Assembly (NCBI GenBank): GCA_016743235.1
Contig: VRZD01000027.1
Span: 23,478-87,477 of the forward strand
DNA: 64,000 bases
Source of the DNA: Pantanalinema sp. GBBB05
GTDB lineage: Bacteria > Cyanobacteriota > Cyanobacteriia > Leptolyngbyales > Leptolyngbyaceae
Direction: 5' to 3'
In this document: piece after piece, positions 62,165 to 64,000 of the stretch
Layout: each line of letters starts with the position of its first letter
How positions within the stretch are numbered: the stretch's first letter is position 1
Made by a program: the position numbers and the translations under genes
The notes under the pieces: model-generated
Seen by the model: only the letters and a program-made list of their open reading frames with translations
What the model was told of the DNA's origin: nothing
Databases searched by the model: none

Positions 62165-63874
62165 GTGACTTGTATTAGCAGTCAGGAGCCACTTTACTTC
62201 AGAGTCGCACTGGCAGTGCCCGGAGGTAAGCTTGTGGAACCTAACCCATTGACCACTAAATCCGATCCCAATGTTGGTCAGATTAAGCGAGAAACTACAA
62301 ACTCATTCAACCTGATTGATCCTCACCTCTATACGTTGTTGGCAGCAGCCATTGGCGAACAACACATACCCCAACTTCTACAACAGCTGAATCAAGCATT
62401 AGAAGCCCAACTCCAATACAATGCCGCTAACTTGAAAGCGGCGCAACGGGTCACTCATGTCGGCTATTGGGAATTTGATGCATTGACCAAGCAGATTAGT
62501 TGGTCAGAAGAATTATTTCGAATTTTTGGGCTGACACCTGAGCAGCCCGAACCCAGCATGGCAGAACATTTACAGCAAATTCATCCCGACGATCGCGACA
62601 TCTGGTCTTCCACTGTACAGGCGGCAATCCAGCATGGCACACCCTATGCGATCGAGTTTCGGATTCTTCGCTCTGATGGTGCCGTCCGCACGATCGAAGC
62701 AAAAGCTGAAGTTGACCTGAATGCCGCCAATCAGGTTGTCCGATTATTTGGCACATGCCAAGACATTACTGAACGTAAACAGCTAGAGGAGGCATTACGC
62801 ACCCAACTGCAAAAAGAGCAAACCTTAAGTCGAATTATTTTAGCCCTCGCCTTTGAGCAAGCTGAATTATCTCAACAAGTGCGTCGTTTGAATCAACAGT
62901 TAGAAGAACAAGTTGAAGCCCGAGCCGCAGAGCTAAGACTCGCCTTTTATTTTGAAGCCACTTTAAAGCGGATCACGGATGAAGTTCGAGACTCCTTAGA
63001 TGAAGCACAGATCCTACAAACCGCCGTTGAGGAACTAGCCCTAGCTTTAAATTTGAGCCAGTGCACGATCGCCTTAACTCAGCGCGGAGCCAACACTACA
63101 ATGATCCGCTATCAGTACCCTGACACAACTCCAACTGCCCCAGAAATGATGGCTCAGGACAGTGAATTTCCCGAATTCACTCAGCCACTATTGCGGGGAG
63201 AGTATGCTCATTACTGCCGTTTGCCACCGCTTGCCGGAGATGGCACTACAGCGATCGATTTAAGTAGCTGTTTAGCTTATCCTATCTGGGATGATCAGGG
63301 CACATTAGGTACGTTATGGCTGTATAAACCGCCAGAGCAATCATTCAACTATTTGGAATTACGATTAGTCCAGCAGGTCGCTAATCAGTGCGCGATCGCC
63401 CTGCGACAATCCCATTTATATCAAGCTGCCCAATTCCATGCTCAAGAGCTAGAAAGCTTGAATCAAATGAAAGATGAATTCCTCAGTACGGTATCCCATG
63501 AGTTGCGAGCACCAATGGCAAACATCAAAATGGCAACTCAAATGCTAGAAATGGTGTTAACGGCTCAGAATAGATTAGATCCTCGCTCTAGCCGCTACTT
63601 CAAAATTCTCAAAGATGAATGCGATCGAGAGACCCATCTGATTAATGATCTACTCGATTTATCTCGGTTGGAATCAGGACAAGTAGAACTCAACTTAACA
63701 GCATTAGATTTGAACGAGTGGATACCATTACTCGTAAAACCATTTCAAGAACGAGCCCGAAACCAAGATCAGCAACTTAGTTATCATTTAGCTCCAGATT
63801 TACCCTACTTAACCACAGATGCTTCCTATCTAGAGCGGATTGTAACTGAGCTTTTACACAATGCGTGCAAATAG
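62165..63874 (+). pseudogene. PAS-GAF sensor histidine kinase truncated in the ATPase domain
   Basis: 569 residues from GTG 62165. Domains: N-terminal helical region, PAS (about 98-210, VGYWEFDALTKQISW), a coiled coil, GAF (about 265-415), and HisKA with the phospho-acceptor histidine in FLSTVSHELRAPMANI. The ATPase domain is cut right after its N-box, IVTELLHNACK, at the stop 63872-63874. The remaining G-boxes that bind ATP are missing, so the kinase cannot autophosphorylate as encoded. The following sequence is not ATPase-like and looks like an insertion-sequence end. Confidence 0.8.
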
Positions 63875-64000
63875 GGTGCGTGTCACCTTCTTGGGAGAAA
63901 AATTAGGCTAGGAGAGAAGCCTATTGTCCCAACTGTCGTATGACCCCAGAAGATCAAGCGCAACTGCAACAAAGCATTGATACCATTGCCCAGATTCTCT
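63875..64000 (+). mobile_element. probable left end of an insertion sequence (3' partial)
   Basis: The sequence stops resembling a histidine kinase at this point. The new DNA opens with the small palindrome GGTGCGTGTCACC and a second hairpin, AGGCT/AGCCT, followed by an ORF. Its start resembles transposase N-termini of the ISKra4 type as I remember them. The right end and any target duplication lie beyond the window. Confidence 0.5.
63940..64000 (+). CDS. start of a probable transposase (3' partial)
   Basis: ATG at 63940 opens MTPEDQAQLQQSIDTIAQIL and runs off the window. The short helical, Gln-rich start fits ISKra4-type transposases. Only twenty residues are visible, so the family assignment is tentative. 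Confidence 0.45.
   Translation, partial: MTPEDQAQLQQSIDTIAQIL

Noticed and set aside
1..64000. CRISPR array, rRNA operon or prophage
   Set aside because: No spaced repeat-spacer pattern, no rRNA sequence and no phage structural genes were seen; the only tandem array has no spacers.

Overview
The window is chromosomal DNA from a cyanobacterium, probably a filamentous Leptolyngbya/Oscillatoria-like lineage; the genus is an inference. The octamer GCGATCGC (HIP1) recurs throughout. The replicative polymerase dnaE is encoded as the C-terminal half of the cyanobacterial split-intein gene. Other cyanobacterial signatures are a pheophorbide-a-oxygenase-type Rieske protein, a cyanobacteriochrome-like GAF domain and a guanidine hydrolase operon. 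No rRNA, tRNA or CRISPR array was recognised.

Layout. 0-8.8 kb: the end of an RlpA-like gene, a MidA-type methyltransferase, small unknown genes, a 1-kb gene-free stretch with a long inverted repeat, a HEAT-like protein, then aroE and minE-minD-minC on the minus strand. 8.9-16 kb (plus strand): glycerate 3-kinase, an ExbB/ExbD motor pair, two near-identical von Willebrand A proteins with a proline-rich partner, the split dnaE C-half, and a nucleotide-sugar epimerase. 16-31 kb: an RNA cytosine methyltransferase, DAHP synthase, an FAD monooxygenase, a DUF4112 protein, a two-gene helical/membrane pair, a Mut7-C RNase-like protein, and alpha-glucan genes (malQ, treS-maltokinase fusion), then an RluA-type pseudouridine synthase. 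31-42.5 kb: signalling and envelope genes: a giant hybrid histidine kinase, an orphan Phd-type antitoxin, an SGNH hydrolase, an EAL-GAF-GGDEF protein whose GAF carries both cysteine motifs of a DXCF cyanobacteriochrome, an acyltransferase-3 and an alpha/beta hydrolase. 42.5-50 kb: an APC transporter, a TauE-type permease, a Rieske oxygenase, an isochorismatase-fold hydrolase and an alpha-amylase with a starch-binding domain.

50-55.3 kb is accessory in character. It has a 21-bp tandem array with inverted flanking copies, dispersed repeats, a small tyrosine phosphatase, a methyltransferase, a frameshifted remnant gene, an aspartic-protease pair and unknown genes. Three 84-88 bp candidate sites vaguely resembling integron attC sites lie between them.

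55.4-61 kb (minus strand) is a complete guanidine-use operon: a guanidine-I (ykkC) riboswitch with an overlapping intrinsic terminator, the Ni-dependent guanidine hydrolase gdmH, its HypA/HypB-like nickel chaperones ghaA/ghaB, and a three-gene ABC importer. A perfect GTAN8TAC (NtcA-type) box lies upstream. The window ends with a sensor histidine kinase broken within its ATPase domain, apparently by an insertion sequence running off the right edge.

The strongest leads for unusual biology are the EAL-cyanobacteriochrome-GGDEF protein flanked by polysaccharide-acetylation-type genes, the guanidine operon with its layered control, the possible gene-cassette region with its aspartic-protease pair, and the 21-bp (two helical turns) repeat array.
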